Shown piece after piece: positions 1-8,013 of a DNA stretch of 53,199 nt. This DNA is from CAYMPW01 sp964558505 (lineage in GTDB: Archaea > Thermoplasmatota > Thermoplasmata > Methanomassiliicoccales > Methanomethylophilaceae). The notes below the pieces were generated by a model, which searched no databases, was not told where the DNA came from, and worked only from the letters and a program-made list of their open reading frames with translations. The DNA is taken from positions 1 to 53,199 of the forward strand of contig CAZLEI010000006.1 of NCBI GenBank assembly GCA_964558505.1, written 5' to 3'. Made by a program: the position numbers and the translations under genes. How positions within the stretch are numbered: position 1 is the first letter of the stretch; each line of letters starts with the position of its first letter.

Positions 1-116
1 AGCTGCATCATACGACGGACGAGGACCGCCAAGGCTATGCAGAACAGCATGACCGCCTCGCGTTTCGGTGATTCGAAGAATACCTTATCGGCTCCGAGTT
101 TCGATCGTGAAAATAG
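1..116 (-). pseudogene. transposase remnant (IS1634/IS4-like C-terminal region), runs off the left edge
   Basis: Reading leftward from about 116, an open frame gives a stretch with FFESPKREAVMLF followed by a hydrophobic ALAVLV segment and RRMMQ. This resembles the region near the C-terminus of IS1634/IS4-type transposases, where a 'VFLKxPxR' motif precedes a hydrophobic helix. A TAG stop lies directly upstream in this frame, so no intact N-terminal part is present in the window. I infer a decayed or frameshifted insertion-sequence copy. The evidence is a short motif resemblance only, and the rest of the element, if any, lies outside the window. Confidence 0.35.
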
Positions 117-661
117 CTAACTGATATCGAGGATACCGTTTGCAAAATGCAATCATCTCAGCGAGAACAAGGTCAGGATTTCACACAAGTGTCAAACTCG
201 GGAGTATGACAGATAATTCTGATTTCGGAAGAATTCGACACCTGATCGTCCGCTGATCGCACAGAATCTTCCGCATCATTTTCCTTGTCGTTCTAGGTCT
301 TCTCAGGGGCTTTCAGCCCCCGAAACACCCGGAACGACCACTACGTCCCTCGGGATAAAGACCTCGTTATCAAGACCATTACCGGACAAAAACATCATAC
401 CCTCATTAACAAATCGAGCATAATGATGATGACGGTAAAAGATTGCACATCGTCGAGAGCTCTGAGAAAGATCCATCTGAACGAGTCTACGGGGACCATC
501 CCCGACCGCATACACTGTATCGGAAGCGTACAACGGTGAGGCATGTGACGGTGACGAAAGGATGTCCATCTACTATAGCAAAAAGTACAACCGGGACACC
601 CAGGTGAAAAACGAGAATCGCATACTGACATTTAAAAAAGGTCCGAGACGATATCAGCTTC
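117..661. other. gene-poor stretch with a small hairpin
   Basis: No convincing gene is seen here. A perfect hairpin lies at 306-320 (GGGGCT, loop TTC, AGCCCC) without a clear T tract. A minus-strand frame of 88 codons at 303-569 and overlapping plus-strand frames have no recognisable motif and no Shine-Dalgarno site. They may be random, or debris of the adjacent transposase remnant. Confidence 0.4.
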
Positions 662-973
662 ATGACATCCGCCGAGTACATCGGGACCAGCGTCGCGGCG
701 AACTGCATCAAGAACATGGAAGGCATCGGCGGTGCCTTGTGGTTCGACGAGACCGGGGTTACATTCAAACCCCATACGATAAACATCCAGAGAAAGACTG
801 TGCGCATCGAGTACGCAGACATCGCCTCCGTTGACAAGAGGAAGTCGGGAGGATTCATACCGAACGGCATCTCCATCGTGATGAAGGACGGCGAGGAACA
901 CAAGTTCGTGGTCAACAAGCGCAGCGGGATCATCGACTTCCTCAACGGCATGAAGAATAGCGGCGGTGCCTGA
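662..973 (+). CDS. small GRAM/PH-like domain protein
   Basis: A protein of 103 residues with no signal peptide or membrane segment. The pattern of beta strands (GGALWFDETGVTFKPH, then IEYADIASVD, then IVMKDGEEHKFVV and a C-terminal helix IIDFLNGMKN) matches small prokaryotic GRAM/PH-like proteins, in which a short beta barrel is closed by a helix. The function of these stand-alone domains is generally unknown; lipid or protein binding is a guess from the fold. No clear Shine-Dalgarno site precedes 662. An in-frame ATG at 719 would remove the first strand, so I keep the longer form. Nothing in the neighbourhood gives it a pathway. Confidence 0.6.
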   Translation: MTSAEYIGTSVAANCIKNMEGIGGALWFDETGVTFKPHTINIQRKTVRIEYADIASVDKRKSGGFIPNGISIVMKDGEEHKFVVNKRSGIIDFLNGMKNSGGA

Positions 974-990
974 AGGGCGTTCGTGACAAA

Positions 991-1185
991 CTATTTGATA
1001 CCGTGTTTGACGAATAGAGCATATTTTGAAAACGACGCAAGATGAAGATCCGGGCCTTTGTCGGTGATCTGGGCAAAGGATAAAAGCGGCCTTTCAAGAG
1101 CATAACATGAATAGTGGAGAAATGGTCCTTTCACATCTTGTATGTTGAGAGGATGGAACCGATCGTTCGTCCGCAGATCCGTCAT
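991..1185 (-). CDS. possible small hypothetical protein
   Basis: A 64-codon frame without recognised domains. The one positive sign is a strong Shine-Dalgarno sequence (GGAGG, four bases before the ATG at 1185). It fills the gap between the PH-like gene and the zinc-ribbon gene and does not overlap either. The composition is ordinary (NIQDVKGPFLHYSCY in the middle). It could be a real small protein or chance. Confidence 0.3.
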   Translation of the reverse strand: MTDLRTNDRFHPLNIQDVKGPFLHYSCYALERPLLSFAQITDKGPDLHLASFSKYALFVKHGIK

Positions 1186-1273
1186 CTATCCTCCACAAAG
1201 CAAACGCAAGCGGAGTCGCGCGGGACAGAATAACATGTTAGCGCAATTATAGGTCGCTCTTTGATTGATCGGT

Positions 1274-1849
1274 ATGATCTGTGATTCATGCCATGCAGAG
1301 ATGCCTGACGGATCGTTGTTCTGCAAAGAGTGCGGGACCAGGATGGAAACGATACCCCAGCCTCCGTCGGCCAAGCCTGTGAAAGAGAAGAAGAAGATTC
1401 CGAAGAAGAAGATCGCCATCTGCATCGTCGCCATATTGATCGTGGGATTGTTCATCGCTTCGTTAGGCAGTTATGCCTCCGTGCACAACGGCGAATACAA
1501 TTACACGGTGACGTACACCGATTCGTTCGTCAGCAGCTCCGGATACAATTATGCGGCCGACGAGGGCAAGACGTTCGCCGTGACGACGATAACGCTGAAG
1601 AACCTCAACTACACCGGGACCGCGATAAGCACCAACCCATTTAACTTCAACTTACTGTGCTCCGACGGTTTATACTACGGCCACTGTCTTGACACGTACT
1701 CGCATCCGGGTTACAATGACACGGCCTCGCTGAGCAAAGGTGCCAGTTACACATTCACGATCCTGTTCGAAGTGCCCAAGGACGTCACGGACTCGTCATT
1801 GAAGTGGAACGGTTTCGTCGACAAGGTGTACTACAACCCGGACCTTTGA
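1274..1849 (+). CDS. zinc-ribbon, membrane-anchored protein with an extracytoplasmic domain
   Basis: The protein has about 191 residues. An N-terminal zinc ribbon (CDSCHAEMPDGSLFCKECG, residues 3-21) is followed by a lysine-rich stretch and one transmembrane helix (about 46-64, IAICIVAILIVGLFIASLG). The rest is a beta-rich outer domain with TFAVTTITLKNLNYTGTAI, typical of DUF4352/TSLP-like immunoglobulin-fold domains. Known proteins of this layout are envelope or stress-related and mostly uncharacterised. A TTG at 1265 could start it, but the ATG at 1274 is better: a TATA-like AATTATAG lies near 1245, about 25-29 bases upstream, which suggests a leaderless transcript. No operon partner is evident. 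Confidence 0.75.
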   Translation: MICDSCHAEMPDGSLFCKECGTRMETIPQPPSAKPVKEKKKIPKKKIAICIVAILIVGLFIASLGSYASVHNGEYNYTVTYTDSFVSSSGYNYAADEGKTFAVTTITLKNLNYTGTAISTNPFNFNLLCSDGLYYGHCLDTYSHPGYNDTASLSKGASYTFTILFEVPKDVTDSSLKWNGFVDKVYYNPDL

Positions 1850-2103
1850 TGGACAGGCATGACCGCCTTTCCCGTCCGGAGATCGCCGGGAACAGGCGGC
1901 CATCGCCCCATGGAGGGTGCGGGATCCCTGTCGATATCCCTAAACTTCCCCGTTGCATGCATGTATGAGCTCCTTCGAAAACCACGAGACCTCGGCGTCT
2001 AAAGCATCCGACGATGTCATGATGTGACGGGGGATCGGATCATCTCGAATCGGACGCGACATGGTGCCATTCCAAGGATTTCGGGCAGACTGTTGGAGAT
2101 TGA

Positions 2104-2367
2104 ATGGAGCGAAGAGGCATGAAGAGGATATCATCGAGAACCCTGTATTTTCGCGACAGAGAAGTCGTGAATATGATCGTTGAGAAATACGACTTCGAAG
2201 AGAAGGAGGCGATCAGGCGGTTCATATCCTCGGAGACCTATGAAATGCTCATCGATCCCGAACTCGAAGTGTATAAGCTCAGCCCCCTCATCATTTTCGA
2301 TATGTGGGAGACCGAGCAGATATCAGGTGACCCGAGGATATCCCAGTACATCAGAAGCGGCGTATGA
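2104..2367 (+). CDS. small hypothetical protein, acidic helical
   Basis: A protein of 87 residues preceded by GGAG at good spacing. It begins with a basic stretch (MERRGMKR) and continues as a helical, acidic protein with YDFEEKEAIRRFISSETYEML, then LEVYKLSPLIIFDMWETEQ. Its style resembles small DUF3791/DUF3990-neighbour proteins of gut microbes that often sit in toxin-antitoxin-like pairs, but I cannot assign it firmly, and no partner gene is visible. It has no cysteine cluster, membrane segment or signal peptide. Confidence 0.55.
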   Translation: MERRGMKRISSRTLYFRDREVVNMIVEKYDFEEKEAIRRFISSETYEMLIDPELEVYKLSPLIIFDMWETEQISGDPRISQYIRSGV

Positions 2368-2784
2368 ACTAGGATTCGGAATTTTTCATCTATGTAATAG
2401 GATAATATGCCGAATCAAAAAAACGACTGCAGATATCGTTTTACTTCAAGGGACAGTTCTGGCATGACCGATTCCATTGATGAATCCAAGGCACACGACC
2501 TGAAACAGCATGGATTGAAGATGTGCACCTGCAAACGTATCGATCGTGCAAAAGAACATCTGGAACAATTGCCGGAATGGGCATGCGAAAGGATATCATC
2601 GGGTGATGAGAACAAGGTGCATGGTCTGCTTCCGCAATGCGCACATGGACTGCTGGACATGCCGACTTCGCACCGCTTCCACACGTTTTCCGATAGGACT
2701 GGAGATCCTGCAGACGCTCTCCGTCGTGGCCGTCGGGCATGCGGTCGACTTCGATCTGATCACGTATCCATCGGCGATTGTACA
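2368..2784. other. 417-bp stretch without a confident gene
   Basis: This lies between the small hypothetical gene and the end of hypF. A plus-strand frame from about 2464 (MTDSIDESKAHDLKQHGL...) reads plausibly for some 60 codons, then becomes an arginine-rich shadow of hypF. No Shine-Dalgarno site or recognisable motif supports it. The lower A+T bias and broken frames are compatible with a decayed small gene. I call nothing here. Confidence 0.4.
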
Positions 2785-4959
2785 TCATCGCCCAGGACCT
2801 CGCAGCCTCCTGAGGGCTATGGCCGCCTGGCCCACGGATATCCCGCCGTCGCCGTTCGGAACGCGATCGTGGAACAGCGGCGTCTTCCCGGCCTCCCTGA
2901 CGCATTCCGAGAACATCCTGCATATCGGCTGATTGTAGGATACCCCTCCGGTTATGCCTATATGTTCCAGACCTTCGGACTCGGCGCATTCCTTCGCGGA
3001 ATTCACCATCTCTCCGATCAGATTGCGGACGATGGAGTACGCCGCATCCTCCTTCTTGCAGCCGGCGATGCCGGCGAACAGCTCCGCGGTCTGAACCTCC
3101 CCGTTCAACGTCCTGGCCTCGAAGCCTTCGACCGACCTGCCGCGCGCCAGCAGGGGCTCCATCTTCATCGCCGGTTCCCCGTCGTACGTGCGCTCCCTGC
3201 ATACCCCCAGGGCATAGGACAGGGCGTCCAGGATCCTGCCCAGGGACGATGTCCCGACGCTGGTGTGCATGAGCTTGTCGAGGACCGATGCGGACCTGTC
3301 GTCGAAATCATCGTTCTCGGTGCCGTTCATCCTGTCGACTGCATATTTCAGACGGCGCAGGTCGTACAATGCGCGTTCCGACCCCAGCAGGGGGATGTAC
3401 TGCAGATGCGCGACCCTGTCGTAAGAATCCAATGAGGCACGCAGCACCTCGCCGCCCCACGCGTTGCCGTCATCGCCGTGCCCCGTGCCGTCCACGGCGA
3501 TGACCGCCGCTTCCTCCACGCCGTTCTCCGTCAACAACGAGGCCGCATGCGCCCAATGATGCTGCACCTCCATGAGCTCCGCCCCCTTCTCCTCGGCCAG
3601 ACGCTTTCCGAACCTGCGGTTGCCGTATCCCGGATGAAGGTCCACGGCCACCGCCTGCGGTTCGCACCCCACCATCTCCGCCAACGACATGACCGAATGC
3701 TCGAGGTACTCCTCCACCCCTATGGACTCGCCGTTGCCGATATGCTGGGTCGTGTGTATCCTGCCGTCTGCGGAGACCGAAGCGGTGAGGTTCTCCTGAG
3801 CGCCGAGGGCGACCGCGCAGCCCGCCATGCCGCAGTAGATGGACGACGGTATGTGCCCGCGGGATTTCCTGATGAACGCCGTCCTCCCCTCCACCACCCT
3901 GACCACGCTGTCATCTGCGCGGTTCACTATCTCCTGGTCGTGGAGCAGGTACACATCTGCATCGAGGGACCTTACGGCCTCGTCATCGAGTATCATCGGT
4001 TCCCCGGGTATGTTGGCCGACGTCATTATCAGGGCATCGGCGTCCAGACGGTCGAACAGGATGTGCTGTATCCCGGTGTAAGGGAGGAACATGCCGATGT
4101 TGTCCAATCCCGGGGCGAGGGCCTCCGTGACATTGCCGCCGGCCTTGTCGACCAGCACGATCGGCCGGTGGGGTGATTCCAGATGCGCGATCTCCGCATC
4201 CGTGGGATGCCCGTACCTTCTCACGGCCTCCATGTCGCGGACCATTATCGCAAACGGTTTCTGCTTCCTGCCGTACCATTCCCGCAGGGCGACGGTGTTC
4301 TCGGGCAGGGCGCATATGTGCATGCCGCCCCAGCTCTTGACGACCCCTATCGCGCCGTCCTTCATCCTCTCGGCGAATCCCGATATCGGATCGCCGTCCG
4401 ACTGACGGCCGTCGCGGTCGACGAGCCTGCATCTCGGGCCGCAGGAAGGGCAGCACACCGTCTGATGGTGGAACCGCCTGTCCTTCGGGGACGAGTACTC
4501 GCGGCCGCACTCCGGGCATACGAGGAATGCGGACATTGCCGTGCGCGCCCTGTCGTAAGGCATGCTCTTTATGAGCGTGAAACGGGGACCGCAATCGGTG
4601 CAGGTGGTGAACGGGTATCCTTCGCGTCTGCCGGACCTCATGTCCTCCAGGCATCTGGGGCATACTGCCGTGTCGGTCGGGATCCCAACCCCTCCTCTGC
4701 CGGCAGATGACGTCGTTATCGAGAAGCCGTCGACGGCGGGTGCCGGTATGGAATCGTCTTTCGTCACCGATTCCACCTTTGCGAGCGGAGGGAGGTCCGA
4801 CATCAGCCTGTCGAGGAGCACATCCCCCCTGTCGGTATCGATGACCACATCCGGACCTTCGTTCCTGACCGTGCCCCTTGCATTCACCGATGATGCCGCA
4901 CGGTACACTGCCGGACGGAATCCGACGCCCTGGACGGTCCCTCTGATGGTTATCCTCAT
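2785..4959 (-). CDS. hypF: carbamoyltransferase HypF, NiFe-hydrogenase maturation
   Basis: HypF uses carbamoyl phosphate and ATP to carbamoylate HypE, the first step in making the cyanide ligands of NiFe hydrogenases. All domains are present in order: an acylphosphatase-like domain (RGTVQGVGFRP, residues about 5-80), two zinc fingers (CPRCLEDM ... CTDCGPRF, then CPECGREY ... CCPSCGPRC, about 100-180), a YrdC-like nucleotide-binding domain (190-370), and a Kae1/HypF C-terminal domain with VQHHWAHAASL and VIAVDGTGHGDDG. Length (about 724) is usual. An ATG at 4983 gives eight more residues; I prefer 4959 because family members start just before the RI-x-GxVQGVGFRP motif. No hydrogenase or other hyp gene is nearby. 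Confidence 0.93.
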   Translation of the reverse strand: MRITIRGTVQGVGFRPAVYRAASSVNARGTVRNEGPDVVIDTDRGDVLLDRLMSDLPPLAKVESVTKDDSIPAPAVDGFSITTSSAGRGGVGIPTDTAVCPRCLEDMRSGRREGYPFTTCTDCGPRFTLIKSMPYDRARTAMSAFLVCPECGREYSSPKDRRFHHQTVCCPSCGPRCRLVDRDGRQSDGDPISGFAERMKDGAIGVVKSWGGMHICALPENTVALREWYGRKQKPFAIMVRDMEAVRRYGHPTDAEIAHLESPHRPIVLVDKAGGNVTEALAPGLDNIGMFLPYTGIQHILFDRLDADALIMTSANIPGEPMILDDEAVRSLDADVYLLHDQEIVNRADDSVVRVVEGRTAFIRKSRGHIPSSIYCGMAGCAVALGAQENLTASVSADGRIHTTQHIGNGESIGVEEYLEHSVMSLAEMVGCEPQAVAVDLHPGYGNRRFGKRLAEEKGAELMEVQHHWAHAASLLTENGVEEAAVIAVDGTGHGDDGNAWGGEVLRASLDSYDRVAHLQYIPLLGSERALYDLRRLKYAVDRMNGTENDDFDDRSASVLDKLMHTSVGTSSLGRILDALSYALGVCRERTYDGEPAMKMEPLLARGRSVEGFEARTLNGEVQTAELFAGIAGCKKEDAAYSIVRNLIGEMVNSAKECAESEGLEHIGITGGVSYNQPICRMFSECVREAGKTPLFHDRVPNGDGGISVGQAAIALRRLRGPGR

Positions 4960-5045
4960 CCTCACTTGTAATCGCGTGCGCATTGATAACGGTTCTTCGG
5001 GGAACGGTTATCGCGTGCAGTTTTTGAACCGAGAATTTACTAATA

Positions 5046-5062
5046 TTGGATTATACATCCAA
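5046..5062 (+). promoter_or_regulatory. palindromic operator TTGGA-TTATACA-TCCAA (site 1 of 6)
   Basis: A 17-bp inverted repeat with an A+T-rich 7-base core, ending five bases before the ATG of the LRR surface protein. A TATA-like TTTACTAATA lies just upstream near 5036, so the palindrome would sit between the TATA box and a leaderless start, the classic place for a repressor site. The same arrangement recurs at five other promoters in this window. Confidence 0.7.
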
Positions 5063-5067
5063 CTATC

Positions 5068-6522
5068 ATGAAGACGGGACGGTGGCTCCTGTGCCTGTCA
5101 GTCGTGATCTCATTCTTCCTCATCACGACATCATGCACGGGGCCCCCGTCGGATGCTTCTGCCGGGGAATACCATTCCCCGGGCGGGACTTACGCTTATC
5201 TGACATACGGGACCGGTACACCGCAGAGCCCGTACAGCTCCGAGATGATCGGACTGTCCGGGGCCTCCGAGCATGTAGTGGTCCCCCCTGCCCTGGAGGG
5301 ATACCCTCTCACCACCATATCGGACGGGGCGTTCTCCGAATGTCCAGATATGACGTCCGTGGTCATCCCCTCGACAGTGACATCCATCGGAAAAAGTGCT
5401 TTCGACGGATGCGGATCGCTGACGGAGATGTACTTCCTCGGTGACATGCCCTCCATGGACGGGTGCGTTCCGCAGGGAACGGATGTGAAACATCTTCAAG
5501 GTGCGGAAGGCTGGGGCGCCGATACCTCTGTCCTGGCACTCCGCACCCATGAGAGCACCGATTGCACATTCTCGTATTACGTCATAAACGGTGCCGCGAC
5601 CGTGTTCTCGCACATCTCCGGGAACAAGGCGGTGATACCTGGGCATCTGGACTGCGATGGAGCGGACATCCCGGTAGTGTCGGTGGGTGCGATGGCGTTC
5701 ATGGGGACTCGTATCGTATCTGCGGTCATATCCGAGGGGGTGTCCGAGGTCGGCGTGAGGGCATTCTACAAATGCGGATCGCTCACTGCCGTCACACTGC
5801 CTCGGAGCCTCAGGATCCTGAACGACGAATCTTTCAGGGAATGCATCGAATTGGGAGATGTCGAACTGAATGCAACAGAGTATATCGGATTCGAGGCGTT
5901 CCGGATGTGCAGGTCGTTCACACACGCGACCGTGCCCGATACCGTACAATTCCTCGGAGACGGATGCTTCTACTACTGCACATCGATGACGACCATCGAG
6001 CTTGGCGCCGGAATCCACATGCTGCCGTCACGGTGTTTCACCGCAAGTGCCGTCACTGCGCTCTGCATTCCCGAGAACATCACCGAAATAGGGGATTCCG
6101 CATTCTACAAATCGGCTTCCCTCAAGCATCTCAGCATGGCTTCGGTTCAACGCATCGGCGATTCTGCGTTCTACGGCTGCGGAGCACTGGAAAGGGCATC
6201 TTTCGGAAACTCGCTGAAATCAATCGGGGAAAGCTCATTCGAGGATTGCGTTTCGATCGCAGATGTGTCTTTCCCAGCAACTTTGGATTCGATCGGCGGC
6301 GATGCATTCCGCGGATGCAGGTCGCTTTCATCCGCAACTATCGGCGGCGGCATGCCGTCCGTGGGGGAAGATGCATTCCGCGGAGTATCGGATGGATTCG
6401 TGATCGTCATGACCGATAACGGGCAATCTACGATCATCGTTGGCTCTATCGCGATGGCTGCTCTGACGGTTTTGCTGATCGTCATCTGCATCCATGTCCG
6501 CAAGCACCAATCTTATGAATGA
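5068..6522 (+). CDS. BspA-like leucine-rich-repeat surface protein, membrane anchored
   Basis: A protein of 484 residues. An N-terminal signal peptide (LLCLSVVISFFLITTSC, possible lipobox-like LITTSC) is followed by LRR_5/BspA-type repeats with the recurring pattern AFxxCxSLTxxxxPxSVxxIGxxAF (for example IGDSAFYGCGALERASF), covering about residues 80-450. It ends with one transmembrane helix (about 456-476) and a short basic tail (HVRKHQSYE). Such proteins are exported and mediate adhesion or interaction in bacteria and gut archaea; here that is inference. Its promoter carries the shared palindrome at 5046, tying it to the 16.9-33.6 kb surface genes. It is divergent from hypF. Confidence 0.82.
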   Translation: MKTGRWLLCLSVVISFFLITTSCTGPPSDASAGEYHSPGGTYAYLTYGTGTPQSPYSSEMIGLSGASEHVVVPPALEGYPLTTISDGAFSECPDMTSVVIPSTVTSIGKSAFDGCGSLTEMYFLGDMPSMDGCVPQGTDVKHLQGAEGWGADTSVLALRTHESTDCTFSYYVINGAATVFSHISGNKAVIPGHLDCDGADIPVVSVGAMAFMGTRIVSAVISEGVSEVGVRAFYKCGSLTAVTLPRSLRILNDESFRECIELGDVELNATEYIGFEAFRMCRSFTHATVPDTVQFLGDGCFYYCTSMTTIELGAGIHMLPSRCFTASAVTALCIPENITEIGDSAFYKSASLKHLSMASVQRIGDSAFYGCGALERASFGNSLKSIGESSFEDCVSIADVSFPATLDSIGGDAFRGCRSLSSATIGGGMPSVGEDAFRGVSDGFVIVMTDNGQSTIIVGSIAMAALTVLLIVICIHVRKHQSYE

Positions 6523-6541
6523 TGCCGACAATCTGTTCCAC

Positions 6542-6937
6542 ATGAGTTACGAGATCAGGGACGGACTGTTCTACACCGATTCCCACGAATGGATCATGAT
6601 CGACGGCGGCAGGGCGGTCGTCGGCATGACCGATTATGCTCAGGATGAACTCGGAAACGTGGTGTACGTGGAACTTCCGGCTGTCGGATCCATGCTGGCA
6701 CGCGATTCCGAACTCGGTGCCATGGAGAGCGTGAAGACCATAGAGCCCATCTATTCTCCCATCGAAGGAAAAGTCGTGGCCGTCAATGAATCACTACCTG
6801 ACGCACCGGACCTCATCAACAAATCCCCCTACGATGAAGGTTGGATCGCCGAACTCGAATTGTCTGACGAGTGCGCTGCCAACGGTCTGATGGATGCCGA
6901 TACATACAGGGAACTGCTCGGAAAGCTTACCATATGA
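6542..6937 (+). CDS. gcvH: glycine cleavage system H-like lipoyl protein
   Basis: GcvH carries a lipoyl group on a lysine and shuttles the aminomethyl group in the glycine cleavage system. This protein of about 131 residues begins MSYEIRDGLFYTDSHEW, typical of the family, and has the lipoylation site ESVKTIEPIYSP with the modified lysine. The C-terminus (DEGWIAELELS ... YRELLGKL) is also typical. ATGs at 6494 and 6515 overlap the LRR gene; 6542 is preferred because it matches the family start and lies about 27 bases after a TATA-like TTATGAAT. No gcvT, gcvP or lpd gene is in the window, so it may serve another lipoate-dependent role or pair with distant genes. Confidence 0.85.
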   Translation: MSYEIRDGLFYTDSHEWIMIDGGRAVVGMTDYAQDELGNVVYVELPAVGSMLARDSELGAMESVKTIEPIYSPIEGKVVAVNESLPDAPDLINKSPYDEGWIAELELSDECAANGLMDADTYRELLGKLTI

Positions 6938-7136
6938 TCTCTGCGGCCGCTGCGTTGCTAGCTGCAACATGGCATGATGTCCGTGTCCGAGACGGATTAT
7001 CGTCTCTCTGACACTCCATAGGCGTCGTTCGTTCGATCTCCTGTGCCATACAGCAAAAAGGATCTGCACAGCGAAGGCGGAAACATGTCTGCTCGGACCG
7101 CGCCGACCATCGCGCGGTTTGAAAATAAGAAAAATA

Positions 7137-7158
7137 CAGGCGGGAGTCCGCCCGCCTG
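7137..7158 (-). terminator. hairpin terminator of the two-membrane-protein operon
   Basis: An 8-bp perfect stem (CAGGCGGG / CCCGCCTG, 6-base loop) that on the minus strand is followed by a T-rich run (TATTTTTCTTATTTTC). It lies downstream of the minus-strand membrane genes and converges on the gcvH-like gene. Confidence 0.6.
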
Positions 7159-7185
7159 CATATGGAGGCAATACTGAAGTCCCGA

Positions 7186-7518
7186 TCAGGCAGATGCCGT
7201 GTTCTTCGCAGGCGCTGTGATGTAGTGGTTGTACACGTACACCATGACTGCCCAGATCGCGACGATGCCCACGAGCATGCCGACGCCGATGGTGCCCATC
7301 TCATAGAGCATCGCGGCCGTATCCCCCGCACTGTTCATTGCCGTGAGGAAGGGGAACCATGGGACGATCTCGCCGTGCCAAACGTGTTCCACCGCCAAGG
7401 CGGCCACAGTGACCCAGATCATTGCATTCAACCATCCGATGTGATACTTTTCAGGTATTCTACTGCTGCATGCGGTCGTTATCAGACCGGCAGCCGCTGC
7501 AACCAAAAAACATGCCAT
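7186..7518 (-). CDS. small membrane protein, three hydrophobic segments
   Basis: A 110-residue protein, mostly hydrophobic: helices at about 1-17, 29-46 and 71-96 (MGTIGVGMLVGIVAIWAVMVYVY). The start ATG follows directly after the stop of the upstream gene (TAAATG), and GGAGAG within that gene's end can serve as its ribosome site, so the two are translationally coupled. I do not recognise a family. The pair probably forms one small membrane complex. Histidines and tryptophans between helices (AVEHVWHGEIVPWF) could bind a ligand, but that is speculative. Confidence 0.65.
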   Translation of the reverse strand: MACFLVAAAAGLITTACSSRIPEKYHIGWLNAMIWVTVAALAVEHVWHGEIVPWFPFLTAMNSAGDTAAMLYEMGTIGVGMLVGIVAIWAVMVYVYNHYITAPAKNTASA

Positions 7519-7833
7519 TTACACACTCTCCGTTATTTTTTCGGCCGAAACCTCGACCAGATGTTTCTCTCTCAGCTTCGTGACCAGCACGTAGAGCTCC
7601 CATACTGCGAAGATGGGGATGAGCATCGATATGCTGAGGACAAGAGCCTCGGCACTGATCTCGAAATATTCCCCGCCGCCTTCCATGAGAAAACCCATTG
7701 TGTGATCGACGAAAATGCAGGCTGTCAACCCCCAGAGCCCGATGGCCAAGAGTTCCAGCTTGTACTTTTCGGAAACGAACAGATACACTGCGGTCACGCA
7801 CATCGCGGCCACTGCAGATATTATAAGCCACAT
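7519..7833 (-). CDS. small membrane protein, first gene of a coupled pair
   Basis: A 104-residue protein with about three transmembrane helices (1-19, 27-49, 64-87) and a charged C-terminal tail (TKLREKHLVEVSAEKITESV). No family is recognised. It is the promoter-proximal gene of a two-gene unit; the second gene starts immediately after its stop. A perfect palindrome (AGTGTTAGTAACACT) lies 24 bases upstream of the start, with a TATA-like TTATAATTA further up, so the unit looks regulated. Confidence 0.65.
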   Translation of the reverse strand: MWLIISAVAAMCVTAVYLFVSEKYKLELLAIGLWGLTACIFVDHTMGFLMEGGGEYFEISAEALVLSISMLIPIFAVWELYVLVTKLREKHLVEVSAEKITESV

Positions 7834-7844
7834 TTATTTCACCG

Positions 7845-7871
7845 TAACACTATTCAAGTGTTAGTAACACT
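7845..7871 (-). promoter_or_regulatory. putative operator: TAACACT / AGTGTTAGTAACACT palindromes
   Basis: A perfect 15-bp palindrome AGTGTTA-G-TAACACT (7857-7871) is accompanied by a further TAACACT at 7845-7851. It lies between a TATA-like element near 7880 and the start of the membrane-protein pair. TAACACT also occurs in the palindrome TAACACTGTTA directly upstream of the HTH gene at 11841. Confidence 0.5.
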
Positions 7872-7994
7872 CAATACATACTAATTATAAAAAGATATGC
7901 GCACAATAAAATTATGCATAATCGATTATCTTTTGCAGAACGGCTGACGGAAAAACGTCTTCATGCTGGAAACACACGAATGAAAAGGAAAAAG

Positions 7995-8009
7995 GGGGGA
8001 TATGCCCCC
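7995..8009 (-). terminator. terminator of mtnP
   Basis: On the minus strand a GGGGG/CCCCC hairpin with loop CATAT is followed by TTTTTCCTTTTC, five bases after the stop of the phosphorylase gene. This is a typical hairpin plus T-tract terminator. Confidence 0.6.
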
Positions 8010-8013
8010 GGTT

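Noticed and set aside
2407..3435. A 342-codon plus-strand frame over the 3' end of hypF
   Set aside because: Most of it is antisense to hypF; the first 60 codons are plausible but have no ribosome site or motif.
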